Assembly (NCBI GenBank): GCA_027596075.1
Contig: JADGJC010000391.1
Span: forward strand, 1 to 33,492
Direction of reading: 5' to 3'
DNA length: 33,492 bases
Origin: Rhizophlyctis rosea
Taxonomy: Eukaryota > Chytridiomycota > Chytridiomycetes > Rhizophlyctidales > Rhizophlyctidaceae
Shown here: piece by piece, positions 1 to 11,267 of the stretch
Layout: each line of letters opens with the position of its first letter
Numbering within the stretch: the first letter of the stretch is position 1
Position numbers and translations under genes: made by a program
Notes under the pieces: model-generated
Told to the model about the DNA's origin: nothing
Database searches by the model: none
What the model saw: the letters and a program-made list of their open reading frames with translations, nothing else

Positions 1-255
1 CATCTCACATCCCACCCCACAAAACAGTACATGCAAACCCAAAACATAAAATTCACACTCTCGGACGACTCCCACGGCCCGGACGACGTAGGGATGTACT
101 ACGATAAACTACACGCGTACCTGAAGGAGTTTCAGATTGACACAATTTATTATCCGGCGAAGAAGGAGGATGGGACGTTGGAAGTTAGAGCTTTAGATGG
201 GGTATTGGACCATCCGTTTTGGAATAATGAGTGGCCCCCGAATAAACGGGGATGA
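1..255 (+). CDS. HIS2: Histidinol-phosphatase, C-terminal exon (partial at window edge)
   Basis: This is the last exon of a histidinol-phosphatase, which converts L-histidinol phosphate to histidinol in histidine synthesis. The gene enters from the left edge of the window. The frame is open from base 1, but a likely 3' splice site (acaaaacag) ends near position 27, so the exon probably begins at about 28 rather than at the ATG at 31. The visible 74 residues carry FTLSDDSHGPDDVG. The SDDSH block is the C-terminal metal-binding motif of PHP-type fungal HIS2 proteins, followed by the usual helix (YDKLHAYLKEFQI) and IYY strand. The stop is TGA at 253-255. The gene converges on the HEXXH gene at 559-1656. 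The family call rests on motif recognition of one exon; upstream sequence would settle it. Confidence 0.78.
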   Translation, partial: HLTSHPTKQYMQTQNIKFTLSDDSHGPDDVGMYYDKLHAYLKEFQIDTIYYPAKKEDGTLEVRALDGVLDHPFWNNEWPPNKRG

Positions 256-558
256 CATTTTGGAGTTCCACCTTACATTCCATCCTTTTCTTTGCTGCAA
301 AAATGAGGATATCTGCGCAAAGTGGCGGCCATTTGCGTGTTTTCAACCTCTCACGACTGAGCGATGGTCACGAGCTCAACATACGCTCGAAGGCATGGAA
401 TGCGTTTATTGCAATATTGACACCAGAGGCTGCTTTTCTGGGGTATACACGCTGTTTTACAAAATATTTACAAGGAATCGAAGCCTCGTGCCGTGTGCAA
501 CATATGCTTTTGAGAACCCAAAGCAGCTTGATAAGCCACTCAAATCGGGCGAGGACCT
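256..558. other. Convergent intergenic region
   Basis: About 300 bases lie between the 3' ends of HIS2 (+) and HEXXH gene A (-). Both 3' untranslated regions must fall here. Overlapping short open frames on both strands show no recognisable motif, and I see no RNA gene or repeat. Confidence 0.5.
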
Positions 559-1656
559 TCAATTGGAAGATGTGATGAGATATAGTGTACTTTTGGCTGT
601 GCACTCCTGAAAATTCTTAGTACCTTTCTTATCATCCGGTCTTGGTACACGCACGAGTGTTGCAAGAGTGATTGTCTCGCTCCCTTGGTCCCCAGCATCA
701 TCCTCCTGTGCAAAGTACTTGCATTTGAACTCCTCCTCGGACTCCCAAGAGATGCTGGAGCTGTGAGCAGCAATGGGCAGGTCGATTGGGAAGTGCTGAA
801 TCCCGTTCAGGACATCTGTAGAATTGTTTGTGTCATTGAAATCCCAATGTGCAATGCCATAGTAACCATACATACCCCACATGAGGGATATGTCATCCTG
901 TGAGAGGTAGGAGGGCCCTGCTTCAGACTTGCCACGAACCTCCAAAACTTCGACCTGCAAACATATTAGCAAAGTTTTGAATTACATTGCTTTCCCGTGG
1001 GAATAATTAACAACCAACCTTCTTTCCATTCGACCCTTCAAACCAGATGCTTCCACCAAACAGTTGATGTTCGACAAATATTCCTGCCTCCCGACGCTCC
1101 GGCGCTTGCGGGTCCTCTGGAGACCGCGCTCCAGCTCTGGCGACCAAAAGATGAGACAGCTCATGTAAGATCACTGCACATGTATAGAGGGGCAGAATGC
1201 TTTGATTTGACTTTTCGTATTGCTCGAGATACTGGGCAATGGGTTGTCAGAACATTGAATGAACTCCCAAACAACTATGAAGGAGCAGCTCAGAGGAAAA
1301 CTCACCGTCATATTGATGTGAATCCTATCCTTGTTGACCCTGACATCATACCAGCCGGCCTGATCCTTGACAAGATAAGAAAGAGCCTTTGGGAGCTTTT
1401 CATTCTTCGCCCGATAAGCGTTTTCCAACGTCGATTGTTGCTGGCGGACTGTATTGTTGAACTGATCGGGATGGATAAAGAGAATACGAAACGGTTTTGA
1501 GAACAATGTGTCTTTTGGTTCAGGCACTACGGTGACATTGGCCCAGGTTTTTGGGTTATTGAGAAGCTTGTCGTATTTTGGGAAAGTGGAGACGATTGAG
1601 GGAGATAAGTCGGTCGGGTAGTCAATGAGAAACCCTTTTCCTTCATAGGTTTCCAT
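559..1656 (-). CDS. HEXXH-motif (gluzincin-like) putative metallopeptidase, gene A
   Basis: This three-exon gene has exons 1656-1306, 1231-1019 and 954-559, all joined in phase 0, giving about 319 residues. Introns are 74 and 64 nt with donors GTGAGT and GTTGGT. No signal peptide or membrane segment is evident. Exon 2 encodes HELSH (residues 140-144), a zinc-binding HEXXH motif, followed 20 residues later by E165-A-G. This suits a gluzincin layout in which a downstream Glu is the third ligand. The block EAGIFVEHQLFGGSIWFE after it closely matches EAGFYVEYKLFGGRVLWFG in gene B (13107-14193), and the exon junction after this block is at the same place in both. The N-terminal 117 residues and C-terminal 131 residues are much more diverged. 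Peptidase activity is inferred only from the motif; substrate and location are unknown. It is divergent from the dioxygenase gene, with 448 bp between starts. Confidence 0.72.
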
Positions 1657-2104
1657 TTTGACTGGAGGTGTACGATAGGTGATTGGGAGTGTATGCTAGG
1701 TTGAGGGCTCTTGGTGGAATTCGCAGGTGGTTGGAGGATAGGAGGATGGAGAAGCTGGAAGGGAGGTTCCGAGTTCGCCAGCGCAACCGCCCTTTTCGCG
1801 GGAAGGCAAAATTGCGCCTGCACGATGCTTTCAGGAGTGGCTTCACTCAATCAGTGATTGCATCTGATTGTCTAGGTTTACTAATACAGAAAGCTTGATT
1901 GCAAACACCCTGGTTGGATTTAGTAATAACTGCGCCACATGTAGATGGTCCCGCTTCCTCATCATTCGTGCCCAGGCTTCAGCCTGCTCCCTTTCACGGA
2001 TTCTCTTTAAACCCAACAGCATATCTCCCCCCTCTCCACACATTGTGAACCCAGCAAGAGATAAGAGCGCTCACAACAAACTCAAGAAACGATTCCATTC
2101 TTGC
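1657..2104. promoter_or_regulatory. Divergent promoter region, gene A / dioxygenase
   Basis: A shared 448-bp upstream region lies between gene A (-) and the DODA gene (+). A plus-strand frame is open from about 1868 through the dioxygenase start, so the upstream end of that gene's coding region is set only by the choice of ATG. No clear TATA box or known operator was recognised. Confidence 0.35.
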
Positions 2105-3326
2105 ATGTTCCGCCGCCTAACCCGCCTCCTCTCAACCCTTCCCTTCCTCCCCCTGGCACCAACGATGTCCTCAAAACCATCATACCAAGCAAACCTCGCC
2201 GCCCTGGCACAAGCCGATACATCCAAATTCCCCGCTATATTTCTTGCTCATGGATGTTCGTATCATCCTCATATTTCCCCTTCTTCATCATCACGTACAC
2301 CCCGGACTGATAGTTAAAATCAATGTGTAGCACCCTTGTTACTGTGGCCCGAACACCTCCCAACCCGCTTCGGCGCCCTCGACTCAATCGGCGGCCCCAA
2401 AGGCCCACACAAAAAGTTCCTGAGCGAGTTTGGACCGTGGTTGTTGAAGACTTATAATCCAAAGGCTATTGTGGTGTTTTCGGCGCATTGGGAGACTGAT
2501 CAGGAGATTGAAGGTTTGTGTTTTTTGACGCGTTCATTTGGATGAAATTTTGGGTCTTTGGTTGCTGATGATTGTTGTTTGGACTGTAGTTATGGACTAC
2601 GAGACGAATCACCTTTTATACGATTACTATGGTTTCCCGGATGAGATGTATAAGATTACGTGGGAGAGTAAAGGGTCGCATGAGGTTGCGGAGAGGGTTG
2701 TTGAGCTTCTCAAAAAGGTAAGGAAAAGAAAGTCGGTGTCGTCATGATCACAGTGAACTCACCTATCAAAAAACAAATTCATACTCCAATTTCCCTTTCC
2801 CCAGTCCAACATCCCCGCCAAAACAATAACCCAAGGCCGCGGCCTAGACCACGGCGTCTTCATCCCCTTCAAAATAATGTTCCCCTCCCCCTCTCCAATC
2901 CCCATAATCGAAGTCTCCATCCCCTCCTCCCTCGACCCCTCCGCTCTCCTCGCCCTCGGTAAAGCCCTCTCACCCCTCCGCTCCGAAGGCACTCTCATCA
3001 TCTCGGGCGGGTTGACAATCCACACCTTCCGCGAACCGGATGCGTGGAACCCTCAGACGGCGCCACAGGGATTCAAGGATTTCGAAAACGAGGTAAAGAG
3101 GAGTGTTGAGGCTGGTGAGGGTGAAGAGCGGAATGGGAAATTAGTCAATGTAACGTCGCATGAGTATTTCAGGAGGGCGCATCCTAGGGAAGAGCATTTT
3201 GTGCCGATTTATGTTGCGGCGGGTGCGGGGTCCGAAGGCAAGGCCAAAGTCCTTTCGGATCTTCATGGAGCTATTACTATTGCGTATGGGTATGAGGAGA
3301 AAGATGCGGGGAAGGATGAGTTGTAG
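2105..3326 (+). CDS. LigB/DODA-type extradiol ring-cleavage dioxygenase
   Basis: Class III extradiol dioxygenase of the 4,5-DOPA dioxygenase (DODA)/LigB family, which opens catechol-type rings with non-haem metal. Four exons: 2105-2255, 2331-2513, 2590-2717 and 2805-3326. The introns are 75, 76 and 87 nt, and all phases agree. Splicing rebuilds family motifs: FLAHGSPLLLWP (exon 1/2 junction), VVFSAHWET, YDYYGFP, GRGLDHGVFIP and ISGGLTIHTFRE. The conserved His residues in these blocks are the expected metal and catalytic positions. Product is 327 residues from the first ATG, or 307 from ATG 2165. The extra 20 residues (MFRRLTRLLSTLPFLP...) are Arg-rich and amphipathic, so the two starts could give organellar and cytosolic forms. 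The fungal DODA homologues are often of unknown substrate; I would not assign betalain or lignin chemistry. Confidence 0.9.
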
Positions 3327-4999
3327 AATATGTGTTGATAACATAGTGTGAAGATAGAATATATAGTATGAATAAATAGCTGCTAATAGTTATGTGCGCA
3401 CGTTTCGTGTTGTCTGCTATTGTAAAAAGCGGGGTTTGTCTTTTGTTTTTTTTACCCTTCATGGATCGCGCGGTAGTATCTGGGTTGTAAGCAGTGAGAG
3501 CTTACGCCATGTGGTGGAGATGCGGAGTTTGGGGTTGAGAAAGTGCTGGTGCGCGAGCGGGGATCGTTGAAGTCGAATCCCCGTGTCTTGGCTCACTGGC
3601 ACTGGATGCGGGCACTTATCTTTTCATCGTGCGTCACTGTGACCTGATGCATATCAAATGACACCTGAAATTGAGGAATTGGGAAGTGTCGCTATCAAGG
3701 TGGTCCAATCTTCATTTTGCATGTTGCCGTCTTTGCATCCATGGGTGATGTTGAGTAGGCCCGTCTCGTGACGTTGTCCCATTGGACTCCTTGCGGAATA
3801 GTTGCCGAAAAGCAAAGTTTGGACCACAGTCATCACATCCCCCAGTATCGTCATCCAATGCGTGGAAATCCACTGGAAGCTACTTGACTGCAACCAAACG
3901 CTCACTTTTCCCTACCTTTCCCCCGTTTGTGGTTCGTTCAAATTGGACCTTCATTGCAGTTTTGTGTTTTTGGCCTGTGTGTTGTTTAGTGTTGTAGAAT
4001 ACGTGGAAGTTTCGCATTTGTTGAAAAGCTGTGACCGCGCGCATTTTGTGGTCTGCTGTCATGGACAGTAGGAGCGGTAGTACATAACTTACATACTTTT
4101 TTTTGGTTTGGTCAAATGCTGCCCAGACACTCTCCTTTGCCGAAGACGTGGGGCTTGGACATGTGGCGGGATGCAGTTGAGAACTGGGAGAGCGCTGATG
4201 GGCGGATGGAAACAAGCGCTTCATTCCACGCGCGTTGGGTTCCACGGAAACTTTGTTCCTTTTTCAATCATGTAGTTGATGTCGCAATGAAATGCATCTA
4301 GTAGAAGGTTTAAACTGATTGCGGAAAGACATGTATGTACCAGTTGTACCGGTGTACATCGTTGGATGGCACAGTTGGCACTGTAAGAGGTGTTGCCATT
4401 GGCTATATCGATGCTCAGAGGTTTCTGACACTTTCTGTTTGGCATCCTATGAGTGATGTCAGGGGTACACAATTTGAGAGCCACCCTCGTTGAGTTTCTT
4501 GCATGAGATATCACCAGCAAGACCTCTAATGGAAAGATGGGGGTTTACCATCGTCATGATAATGGACAATACTTCACTATACTTACCTGAAGTTGGATGC
4601 GGACTGCTCCTTTTCGCGATTTCTTTCGTTTGGGAGTATTGCAGCTTGCGTGTTGGTGTGCATCTTCGAGTAACAAACGTAGGCGCCCGCAAAAAAAATT
4701 CGCAACTGTCCTATCCACAGGCAGTCTGCGGTATCTTGCGAGACACCAGTGCACGTACTCGAGTCTTCATCCCGGCCTGCTCAACATCATAATTCATCCT
4801 TCTGTGACCAAATGATACGGCAACGTGAGTTTTCCTCCAGTCTGCAAAGTCAAGGCAGTCAGTCATGCTGGTCCTTTGGGGGGTGGACTGTCCAAAACCA
4901 CCGCCACCTCACATTTCACTTTCTTCAATCAGCACTTTTGTAATGCCTGTCCTCTAACAATCTGTAGTCCAGCAAAAATCCGACCTATTCGTGATCATT

Positions 5000-5063
5000 G
5001 AAGGCACTGCGCAAAAAGTGACGACCGGACTCCGGCTACTAGCTGGGATAATGCAGAAAAGCA
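5000..5063 (+). repeat. Diverged dispersed repeat, family 1 copy a
   Basis: This stretch starts gaaggcac, continues through an A-rich block and ends ctgggataatgcagaaaagca. It aligns with 8158-8214, which has the same order of blocks (gaaggca, a poly-A block, ctgggatgatgcaagaagca). I estimate about 60 to 65% identity with small gaps. In the plus frame both encode AQK, then a G-x-M-Q block, so the copies may descend from one coding sequence. Confidence 0.4.
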
Positions 5064-5354
5064 AAATTCCAGGTCATCGGCGATTACTTTAATGTAGAAA
5101 GCGCCGTGAGTGATATGCATATCGCTGTTACTATTGCGTGTGGGGCATTTGAAGAAGGTCAAAAAGTGAACTACATGTAAAGTGTTTCAGAAGAGTATGT
5201 AGCGGTAGACCATGTAGTCTCAATCGACCCTTCTCAAAATGTCGAACCCGCTCCTGGTGCTAGTCGACATAGACGTCCTCCCCTTCTCTAATTCAGAGTG
5301 AAGGCAGACCGTGAACTGGTAAGATATATTTGCACGAAGAAATCCAGAGTAGAT

Positions 5355-5390
5355 GAAACTATCGATCGGGCCGATGGGATTGGTCGCCAC
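5355..5390 (+). repeat. Diverged dispersed repeat, family 2 copy a
   Basis: The sequence gaaactatcgatcgg...ccgatgggattg resembles gaagttatcgatcgg...ctgatgccattg at 6314-6346. In the plus frame the two read ETIDRADGI and EVIDRTDAI. The match is short, so common descent is likely but not proven. Confidence 0.4.
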
Positions 5391-6313
5391 ATTCTGACTC
5401 GGTTTGCGAAACGAGTTTACGTTTTCGCTCAATATGTTCGATAGTTTTTTGGGAGTGCCCGGAAAACATTGAGATTCTGTATCGCCAGTATCATGGACGA
5501 TGTCGACGGTTTGTTAATTACGTAGTGGTAGCTTCATTTTGGGCATCCCTGTTCCTGCATTACTGCGTATCCCTCCAACTTCCCGCAAAAAAGTCATTGA
5601 CCTTGCGTGAAGGCGCACCCATGAGGTTGTCATTCGGTAGGTGACGTTCACTATCAGGAGTTGTACGCACGGCAATGGGCCGTGTTTTGAAGTTGTGAAG
5701 ATTTGTACCAACCGCTAATTAGGGACAACCTACTGGGTCAACTGAAGCAAGCAGCCCCCCAGAAGTAAACATCTAAGAGTTCTTCATTGAGTTGAGAAGT
5801 GTACCACTGCGCATCTCGTGTTTTTTGGACTCTGTTGCTCTCTTTTTTTTTGGCGCTTTACCTATCAAAAACCCAACCAACTTCAGATGGCGAAAATGAC
5901 GGAAAAGACACAAGGACCATTGGGGGACAAATCGACAGTTGGCAGTTGACAATTGTCTCAACTCTGACGGGAGTTATGGGTTACCACGCTGGAGACTGTT
6001 ACTAAATGCAGTTCGAGATACGTGGCGGCGACTAACGTGCTCTGGAGGTCCGCGATGAGTGTACTGCCAGTGATTTGAGTACTGATAAATGAACAAATGA
6101 AATGAAATTTTTTCGCCTACACATTCCACCTTGATTCCACCAACAGGAGGAAAGCTCCCCGCAATTCCCACTGTCCACTTCCCAGTTGGACCTTCTATGT
6201 AACGCCGTGTGGATAGAGAAGACTTTCCATATTCTGATGTACAGTGCGGCTCACTGCTGATTTGTGCACCGTTGCCTCATGCGTGAGAGGTTCACGTGAG
6301 TGAAGCAAACTTC

Positions 6314-6346
6314 GAAGTTATCGATCGGACTGATGCCATTGTCCAC
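6314..6346 (+). repeat. Diverged dispersed repeat, family 2 copy b
   Basis: Partner of the fragment at 5355-5390. The shared core is tatcgatcgg followed by a gat codon and att. The plus frame reads EVIDRTDAI and stays open for about 38 codons before TGA. Confidence 0.4.
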
Positions 6347-8157
6347 GTTCCTTTCCACAATGCGGTTTCCATTTTTCGAAAATTTTCTTATTGGCCAAAA
6401 ACATCTCTGCTTCTGAAATGTGTCACATGACGTGACTGCATTTTAAGACGATACCCTTACTTGATGGTGAGGCCGTTAGTAAAGCGGACCGTTGAAGACA
6501 TACTACCCATCCATCGTTGTGGGATGTGCTGGATGAAGGGATGCACCGAGTCATCCGCTTTGCTTCGAAAGGTATTTGGAGTTCATGGCACAATCATTGT
6601 AACGTTTGAGGCTCAGATGATTGGAATGTACCTTTTAAGGTTGATGCCGACAAGTTTGACAACATTTATCAGGACGCTCAGCACCAAAATGAGATCAGTA
6701 GCATCACTCTTCCAATATCGCAACTCGATCAATCCGTCAATCTGCATGACCAACTTCCCCCTCCGTCTGGACGGACCTTCCTTCCTCCGCTTCCTTTTTT
6801 TGCATTTGCATGACAGCATATAGCTTACAGAAAAAACTTGTTCACCACGAATACATGTAAGCCATACATCTTTCGAGCAAACGTCCACGTGGCATCACCG
6901 TTGCGGTGTTTATTGTGCCCGTGGCAACATATTTACTGGACCGCATGCCTGTAGCAAATCGTATAGCAGCTGTGTCAAGAAGCTCAGAAACTTCCAAAGA
7001 CATGAGTGAAATGGATCTGAATCCGTCGGATGGGGTGAGCAGGCTCAGCACTTCACATGTGCGTTTTTCGGTCTCTAATGACTCACCGTTCCTTTTTTTG
7101 GTCATATCAAGAACCAACCGAGATTCAATCATTGATTGGTGAAAAATACATGGCCAAGAAGGAATTGTGGTACCTTACAATCGACTCATCTTCACAACAG
7201 GACTTTTTCGGTGATGCTGTTGAGGGGTTTGTCAGTTTAGAGACGCGCTCGGTATTGCGCACGGGCACATGGTTCGTCAGAACTTATGAGACAAAATGTT
7301 GTCATGAACATCTTTACAGTGCGTCAGCCAGCACAACAAAAAAAGGGAGACTACCGGAAAAGAAGAGGAAGACAACTAAGACAGGCTGCTAACGACCACT
7401 CCATCTTGTCAAGCTGTATCTACTGAGTTACAATCCGTCAGCTTGAATTCTTCCATGGACAATCATGCGATGTTGCAAAACGCCAAAATCATGGCTGCGG
7501 GGCAAATTGAGCGAGTTGAGCGCCATGGTTCCAAAGCATGTGAATTGGTCAAACCTGCCAGTTCAATGAGGTGGACTGCCGATGAGCGCTCCACATGGAA
7601 CCTTCAATTTTCACATTGCACTCCTTTATTTTTGACGTCAAATGTTGCAATCCCAAAGAACTTACCATGCAGGAGGAAGTCTTGAGAAAAAGGATTTCGA
7701 TTCTGCCTGACGACCAGACGCATTGAAGTGCACTTGCTTGGGCTTTGGCAGGTCCACTTCTCCGATTCGCGCTTCGAGCAATACGCCTGGGTGATTGACC
7801 GCAAGCCGTTTGACTTGTTGTTCAATATACATCAGGCAACACAGTTGGTGGAAAGTTGGATGTCGAGCATTACAATGGACGATATCCACTTGAACCCGCA
7901 TCATTTCGGTTTTCTTTCTTCTGCCTTTCGTGTTCAAGTATTGTAGTTGATGCGACATCGCAGTCAACTCAAAACAATCCCGAATCACACTGCCTGTATG
8001 CAACTTTCGACTTCTAGATAAGCGCACCTGAAGGAGTCCGCATTCAATGTTTTGTGATGAAGTCCAGGGTGACTGTGTTCACCTTGTTGTGCGCCCATCG
8101 GGTTTTTAGTTATTTTCCATCTTGAGCCATAAGAAACTTCACCACTTCATGGACACG

Positions 8158-8214
8158 GAAGGCACAAAAAAGAATATCGGAATCTCTGGTCATAACTGGG
8201 ATGATGCAAGAAGC
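8158..8214 (+). repeat. Diverged dispersed repeat, family 1 copy b
   Basis: Partner of the fragment at 5000-5063, in the same orientation about 3.2 kb away. The best-conserved part is actgggatgatgcaagaagca. Confidence 0.4.
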
Positions 8215-11162
8215 ACGATCGCAAGTTGCCGACATGACCGATAACTCCGATGCAGGAGTGCGGTTATGGTGCAAGAGGACTGGCGAGTGTTTTGCACAAA
8301 GTCATCAGTGTTGCTTATACTGGTATGGAACTTATGGAGAGTGAAGAATGAGCTGTACTACTTGTACTTATGAGATTGCGCTAGAGGATTCCGTAGCGTC
8401 AGATTGTAGCCCTCCCCCATAGCTGTAGGGACCAACGGCGACCGGTGAGTGCGTGTACAAGTACCGGTGGGACGTATACCACGTTGGACGCGGTTTTCGA
8501 GCGTATGTACTTTACGCGTCAATATAGCAACCAGCAGATTGAGGCTGAAAGCTTCAACGCAAAGGCCGGATAATCATACCTGATCATGTTGACAGGCGCA
8601 GCACTTCGCATCTCGCATTTCTTCTATTTTGGCCACCTTTTTTTCGCTCTTTTCCCAGCTGTTAGACCGGAATACAATTATGAAGTCAACATAACATAAG
8701 CAGAGATACGCTGCCAAAACGCTCCCCCAACTGGTTGGATGACTTCGTTGGAAAGGTAACAGAGGTTCAATGATTGAAATTGAATTCGTACATAACACTG
8801 CGACAAATGCGGCTAATAGGATACCTTCTAGGGATCCTACGCAGAGTGACTGATGTAGAGAATGTGTTGATAATGCAGCATTAGAGTAAGTAGCCTCAGT
8901 TGAAAAGCGGTCCATAATGACCGCGCGTAATGGTGGGCTTGTATCATGCAGCCTTTTGACTTCGCCTCTCGTATTGCTCTTCTCCACTTATGCGGGCGGC
9001 GTCTGACTCGTGGACGGTGCGAGTCGTGGCATGTATGGAGATGCCAACAGTGCTGATATGCCGAAGATCGAGCTATTTGGATTCCCCACGGTGACTTGGG
9101 CAGGGTAGAGTGCAGAATGCCTGTGAATTCGTTCTGCGGGGGATCCAGAAGCCAGGTTTCTTCGCGAAATTGTCAGCCCGCAAAACAAATGAAGTCAAAC
9201 TGGAAAGAGAGAAGGAATAATACGAGGCGCTCAGACAGGCGCGCAACGTTGAGCTTCAATCAAATGTAGACCCCACGTCTAGATTTGACAAAAGGGGCCC
9301 TCGTGCTTTTGTGTATCCCACTGGAAAGGTCGATCTTCGGCAGTTTGATTTAGACCAAGGGGCTCCTATTGCAGATGATGCAGGGCCCTTCGCAAGACTT
9401 GCCAACCTCTTTTCACTGCGTATGTAAGAAAGGATTCAGCCGTGCAAAGCATAGCAGCTGACTGTATATGCGATTCCCATCGTATGTAGTGTATGTCCCC
9501 TTAAAGGCTACACCCTGTTTTGAACGGCACTCGATCAGCTGATACTTCTGATGCTGGACAACCAGATGGAACAGTCACCGCCCTGACGTATCATTGTAGT
9601 CAAAAAAGGGGAAAATCCTTCCGCCCCCTTTTGCAGCAGCATCTATCAATGATTCAAAATTCGACAGGTCAACTTCCTGGGAGACGACTATCGATTCTTC
9701 ATGGATTTGACAGACGAAGACCTCCCAGGACTTCGCCCCCCTCCTAAAAACCCAAAAACGACGGTCGGAAAAAAAAGAGCTCGTGTTGCAAAGGCATTTG
9801 GTACAGCGAGAGCAATACTCACATGTGCAAGTTGTGCAGTCAGCGTGCATTGGGCTAACTTCACTTGAGAGGTTTCCGAATGCAGAAATGGCGGTCCTTA
9901 CAGGATGGAGGCCATCCTACATCACATCTAAAAGCGTCGGTGTCACCGAAGTCAGCGGAGATTCCTTTGATCTAATGAGAGTCAGCCTCCACCACCTGCT
10001 GATAAAGGCCGAATAGTACCGAAAAAAGAGAGAAGAACAGTAGAACAATCTCAACGCTCAACGCGAGTCCAATCTCTGCAGGGCAAAATTTTGCAACCAC
10101 TCCAACACGATTTGGGCAAGGATTGTCATAAGGCCCAACAAAATATCGTGAGCCTCCCAATCTCTGAGCAACAAAAACTCAAGCCAAATGCAGAAGAGAA
10201 ATCGAAACAGGTCGCCTGTGACATCCACTCCATTCGCATTTCATGTTCGTGATTGCCAATGTCAAGTGACTTCACTAAGAAAATGACCCAAGCAGATCAT
10301 TAGATATGGCCAAACCACCCAGCGACTACTGAAAAGAACTCACTGGAAGCCTTACCCTTAGCCGTCTGCGTGCGACGCAGTCTCAGCAGCCACGTAGAGG
10401 ATACTGTTGACTTCTTCAACTCCTATTGCCGTCATCTATGTGCGACTTGCAAAAGGACGAAAGGTCTGCATGAATTGGCAAAAGTAGGCATGTTGGGAGG
10501 CATGAACAGGCCATGGGTCGGTAGTTCTCAATATACAACGACTTCCATATCGTTTCTTAGTTACTTGTCCACTCCGGAGAAATCGCAAAAAACGGTCGCT
10601 CTGCTGGGATTCTCGATTCTCATGCCCTTTTTCTTCCATGCCGATGGCCAGAACAGTCAATGCACCAGCTGCACAGTGAGAACATCAACTATTTGACTGA
10701 CCATACTCATGACTGTGACAGTCGAGCGTCCCGGCGGAGAATGGCAAGTGGAACGCGATCCGCAACCTGACATAACTCTTTGTGAGAGCCCGGAAAGGGT
10801 TGCACAGAATGGTGCTTCGGCCACTCAGTAATTTTCGCCCCCTCCGTCCCCGGGCATAAAATGCGTATTGTCAACTGATTGAGTCATTCAACCGCGTGCT
10901 CGATACATATCTTGGCCTTCATCGCAATGTTGCCTCAGTTCACCAAAGATGGTGGAAGCAAGAATATGATTTAAGCGAACTCCGATTGTTGCTCGTCACT
11001 CTGGCCCAGTAGTGCTCGTCTCAAGTCTCTCAGTCCATGAAGGAGCTCTGGTACCCACACATAAAACGCACCGCGGATTCCCCTCATCTCCGTCAGCCTC
11101 TAGTGCCTCATCCTTCAGACCACGGAACATTTATGGTCAAAGCCAATCATATCACATTTCGT

Positions 11163-11267
11163 GACTCCAAGAGGGCTTCGAACCCTCCTCACATCCATGC
11201 ATCTCCAACATAGGATGCGATTCCCCAAATGACCGGAGCCAGCTGACCTTTTACTGCCAGCAAGAGC
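11163..11267 (-). ncRNA. tRNA-like structured RNA element, copy X
   Basis: Read on the minus strand, this element has four parts. (1) A 5' hairpin, GCTGGC-8 nt loop-GTCAGC (11242-11261). (2) An acceptor-like stem, GCTCCGG pairing with TTGGAGT at the 3' end. (3) A long middle hairpin, TCGCATCC...GGATGTGA with an inner ATG/CAT and loop TTGGAGATG. (4) A T-arm, GAGGG TTCGAAG CCCTC, which contains a perfect Pol III B-box (GGTTCGAAGCC). There is no normal D-arm and no 7-nt anticodon loop with U33, so it is not a standard tRNA. The same architecture occurs at 24517-24624 with paired compensatory changes. No T-run terminator follows the 3' end. Function is unknown; it could be a tRNA-derived SINE head or a novel ncRNA. 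Confidence 0.5.

Larger units (their letters stand above)
3327..11162. other. Gene-poor region with diverged repeat fragments
   Basis: Nearly 8 kb shows no gene I can name. Open frames of 60 to 137 codons occur on all six frames at about the density expected by chance. A few stretches read more like protein and end at plausible splice donors: 4985-5100, 6620-6800, 7130-7392, 9220-9428, 9660-9867 and 9971-10250 (+). None gives a recognisable family. Two pairs of related fragments (5000-5063 with 8158-8214; 5355-5390 with 6314-6346) suggest old, decayed duplicated sequence such as dead mobile elements or pseudogenes. No terminal repeats, transposase motif or reverse transcriptase motif was found. 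Confidence 0.5.

Noticed and set aside
997..1500. A 167-codon plus-strand frame
   Set aside because: Antisense to exons 1 and 2 of HEXXH gene A, whose splice phases, HELSH motif and paralogue support the minus strand.
3555..3600. A tRNA-like string (gcggggatcgttgaagtcgaatccccgtg)
   Set aside because: It forms a 7-bp stem with a 12-nt loop, but there is no acceptor or anticodon arm at the right spacing, and the T-loop is not TTCGAAT.
8574..8987. A 137-codon minus-strand frame with a hydrophobic stretch
   Set aside because: It has no motif, no credible splice partners and mixed low-information composition. The length is common by chance in this region.
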